Assembly (NCBI GenBank): GCA_963769585.1
Contig: CAVYMJ010000006.1
Coordinates: forward strand, 62,001-126,000
DNA length: 64,000 bases
Reading direction: 5' to 3'
Source: SSC3 sp963769585
Lineage (GTDB): Bacteria; Actinomycetota; Actinomycetes; Propionibacteriales; Nocardioidaceae
Below are positions 62,547 to 64,000 of this stretch, one piece after another. Both the position numbers and the translations under genes were made by a program. A model generated the notes under the pieces. The model did not search any database, had not been told where the DNA came from, and saw nothing but the letters and a program-made list of their open reading frames with translations. Numbering within the stretch: the stretch's first letter is position 1; the number at the start of each line of letters is the position of its first letter.

Positions 62547-63467
62547 CTACGTCCGAATGTGTACTGCTAGTTGAGCGGCGAGCTCGACTGACGCTTCGAT
62601 CTCTTCGAGCCGGATGGAGACGCTCTCAACGTTGAGGCCGAACGGCACTCCCAGTCGCCGGCAGTAGGCGACGAGCTCGACTGCTGTCGTGGCAGCTTGT
62701 TCCAGGGAGGCCGCCAGCGGGTTGGTCGCATGCCGGAGGTCGTTCTCGATCCACCTCGGGACGTCGACTCCCAGCCAGCGCAGGAACTCGAGCGTCTTCA
62801 TGGAGCCGCATACCGAGAACGTGAACACGATTGGCAGCGGGTCCAGGCCGCGCGACTTGCACTCGTAGTGGTAGTCCGACACGAGGTTCTTGGCAGCGTT
62901 GAGGTCGTAGACGACCTGGGTCACGAAGAACCGGCAGCCGGCCTCCTGCTTCGCGATCAGGCGCAGGTGCTCGTTCTCGCGACGACTGTGCCGCTCTGGA
63001 ATCGCGACTCCGCCGAGCAGCAGGTCCGGGTTGAGCTCGGCGTGCATCGCCTGCGAGTCAGCGAGAGAGACAGCGGGAGCCACGCTGCTCGACGCAGCTC
63101 CGACCATCACGGTCAAGGTGTGCCGCGGGTCCTGCTCAGCTATCCAGGCCCGTAGGTCTTCACGCTGGTACTTGCCGACCGCGCGGTAGAGGATCACCGG
63201 TGTTCGCCAAGCCTGAAGGTGGTCAGTTCGATACTCGGACGGGTCAACCGGTGGGCTGAACGGGAACGGGCGCTCGACTGGGTTGCGGGAGCTCTCATCG
63301 TCGATGTCGTAGAGGACAAGGCCGTCGAGGTCGAGATGGCTCAGCCGGTCAACGGTGGCCTGGGCGATGGCGGGTAGCCGCTCGGCGGGCGTTGACCGGC
63401 GGGGAGGCGTGATCGCGAAGAGCACGAAGTCTCCCTGACCAGAGCTGATCCGAGCGGCGAGGTCCAC
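62547..63467 (-). CDS. Divergent methylenetetrahydrofolate reductase (MetF)-like protein
   Basis: 306 aa TIM-barrel. LLGGVAIPERHSRRENEHLRLIAKQEAGCRFFVTQVVYDLNAAKNLVSDY is the FAD/folate part of MTHFR, and HLDLDGLVLYDIDDES and LTVMVGAASSSVAP match other barrel strands. The usual EFFPP start is FAITPPRRS here, so the catalytic Glu at that place is missing or moved. Activity on methylene-H4folate is therefore uncertain. GTG start at 63467 is provisional. Confidence 0.7.
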   Translation of the reverse strand: MDLAARISSGQGDFVLFAITPPRRSTPAERLPAIAQATVDRLSHLDLDGLVLYDIDDESSRNPVERPFPFSPPVDPSEYRTDHLQAWRTPVILYRAVGKYQREDLRAWIAEQDPRHTLTVMVGAASSSVAPAVSLADSQAMHAELNPDLLLGGVAIPERHSRRENEHLRLIAKQEAGCRFFVTQVVYDLNAAKNLVSDYHYECKSRGLDPLPIVFTFSVCGSMKTLEFLRWLGVDVPRWIENDLRHATNPLAASLEQAATTAVELVAYCRRLGVPFGLNVESVSIRLEEIEASVELAAQLAVHIRT

Positions 63468-63824
63468 ACGAGGACCGTAATGGGTCGCAGGAGTCGATCC
63501 CCGCGAGGCCTTGCCTTTGGTGGCAACCAGCCGGATCAGCCAGCTGGGTGCGTCCTGCCGCGGCCTGTCAGCCAGCGAAGGAACCTTCCGTTGTCGCGAG
63601 GGCAGCGTCTCATCGTGTCTACGTCATCTAGCCTTGGCTGCACACGAGCTCCGTGGGAGGCCACCTTGACGGACGCGCTGGAACCCAGGAGCGAGGCACG
63701 TCGCAGGACCGAGGAGACCATCGAGGCGGTCGCGGCCGCTGTCCCCTTTGCCGGGGGGTGAAAGAAGGCAGCCCGAGGATGACCGCTCGGTCACGTGTCA
63801 ATCCGCCGCCAAGTCGCAGCCCGT
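63468..63824. other. Intergenic region with a possible short plus-strand reading
   Basis: No firm gene. A TTG-start reading near 63666 (LTDALEPRSEARRRTEETIEAVAAA) could be a fragment of an HTH or helical protein but is too short to assign. No RNA gene or hairpin stands out. Confidence 0.4.
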
Positions 63825-64000
63825 TCAGCCGAGCGAAGTCGTGAGTCCAACTGCCCGTTCGACAACCACCCCGGCCGTGGTCGCCTCGATCAACAGAGCT
63901 CCGGTCATGTCAGTCAGCCCGCGAAGCTCGCCCGCTTCAGGGAAGCGCTTTGAACGTTCGCATCGTCGAAGCGGCAGAACTTGAAGGATGAGCAGTCCAG
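63825..64000 (-). pseudogene. Pentapeptide-repeat protein, C-terminal part with frameshift (5' end outside window)
   Basis: Entering from the right edge, the minus strand reads FKFCRFDDANVQSASLKRAS, an A(D/N)xxx pentapeptide-repeat pattern that hits a stop. Shifting one base near 63922 continues LTDMTGALLIEATTAGVVVE to RAVGLTTSLG and TGA at 63825. Such proteins form right-handed beta-helices, some protecting DNA gyrase. Either truncated or a sequence error. Confidence 0.6.

Noticed and set aside
63480..63761. 93-codon plus-strand reading as a gene
   Set aside because: Only its last part looks protein-like; no ribosome site, no family.

Overview
The window is GC-rich (roughly 68-70 % by eye), with dense operons, GTG/TTG starts and many 4-nt ATGA/GTGA overlaps. 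A syntenic XRE regulator - HbhA - DUF2516 block, F420 genes (npdG, fbiC), a KorAB-type 2-oxoacid:ferredoxin oxidoreductase and many acyl-CoA genes point to a free-living actinobacterium, most like Nocardioides and relatives. That genus call is an inference; no rRNA or tRNA gene was seen.

Layout. 1-8.8 kb is mostly general: the start of a sulfate-activation gene (cut by the left edge), asparaginase II, a secreted Ig-like protein, a DUF4012 membrane protein, the HbhA block, a drug-type ABC exporter and a macrodomain protein. 8.9-11.7 kb is a minus-strand acyl-CoA operon (hydrolase, acyl-CoA dehydrogenase, SDR). 12.0-13.7 kb holds an XRE-TPR regulator with a tiny, previously unmarked secreted-peptide gene convergent to it, a candidate peptide-pheromone system and the most striking item here. 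13.8-17.7 kb has mmsA, a junction of two broken sugar-transport genes, a SnoaL-like protein and an MFS transporter.

17.7-52.5 kb is a large catabolic island. It contains a ferredoxin reductase/KorAB operon, an npdG-fbiC-flavoprotein-ferredoxin operon, two related P450s, a 3Fe-4S ferredoxin, a split AtuA pair, aldehyde dehydrogenase, acyl-CoA ligase, a luciferase-like (possibly F420) oxidoreductase, a hormone-sensitive-lipase-type hydrolase, a complete branched-chain-amino-acid-type ABC importer, two FadR-type GntR regulators and beta-oxidation genes. Several promoters in it carry AT-rich ATCATG/CATGAT dyads that stand out against the GC-rich background. Together these suggest uptake, hydroxylation, oxidation, CoA activation and ring or chain degradation of a hydrophobic carboxylate or terpenoid/alicyclic compound; the substrate cannot be read from the sequence.

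52.5-61.3 kb is one tight plus-strand operon (SDR, luciferase-like enzyme, acyl-CoA ligase, acyl-CoA dehydrogenase, CitE-type lyase, MaoC dehydratase, aldehyde dehydrogenase, class III CoA-transferase) that partly duplicates the 30-36 kb cassette. 61.3-64 kb is accessory: a frameshifted unknown gene, a divergent MetF-like protein and the broken end of a pentapeptide-repeat gene. Four single-base frameshifts (korB, the 50.3 kb gene, the 61.5 kb gene, the pentapeptide gene) mean either several real pseudogenes or assembly errors.
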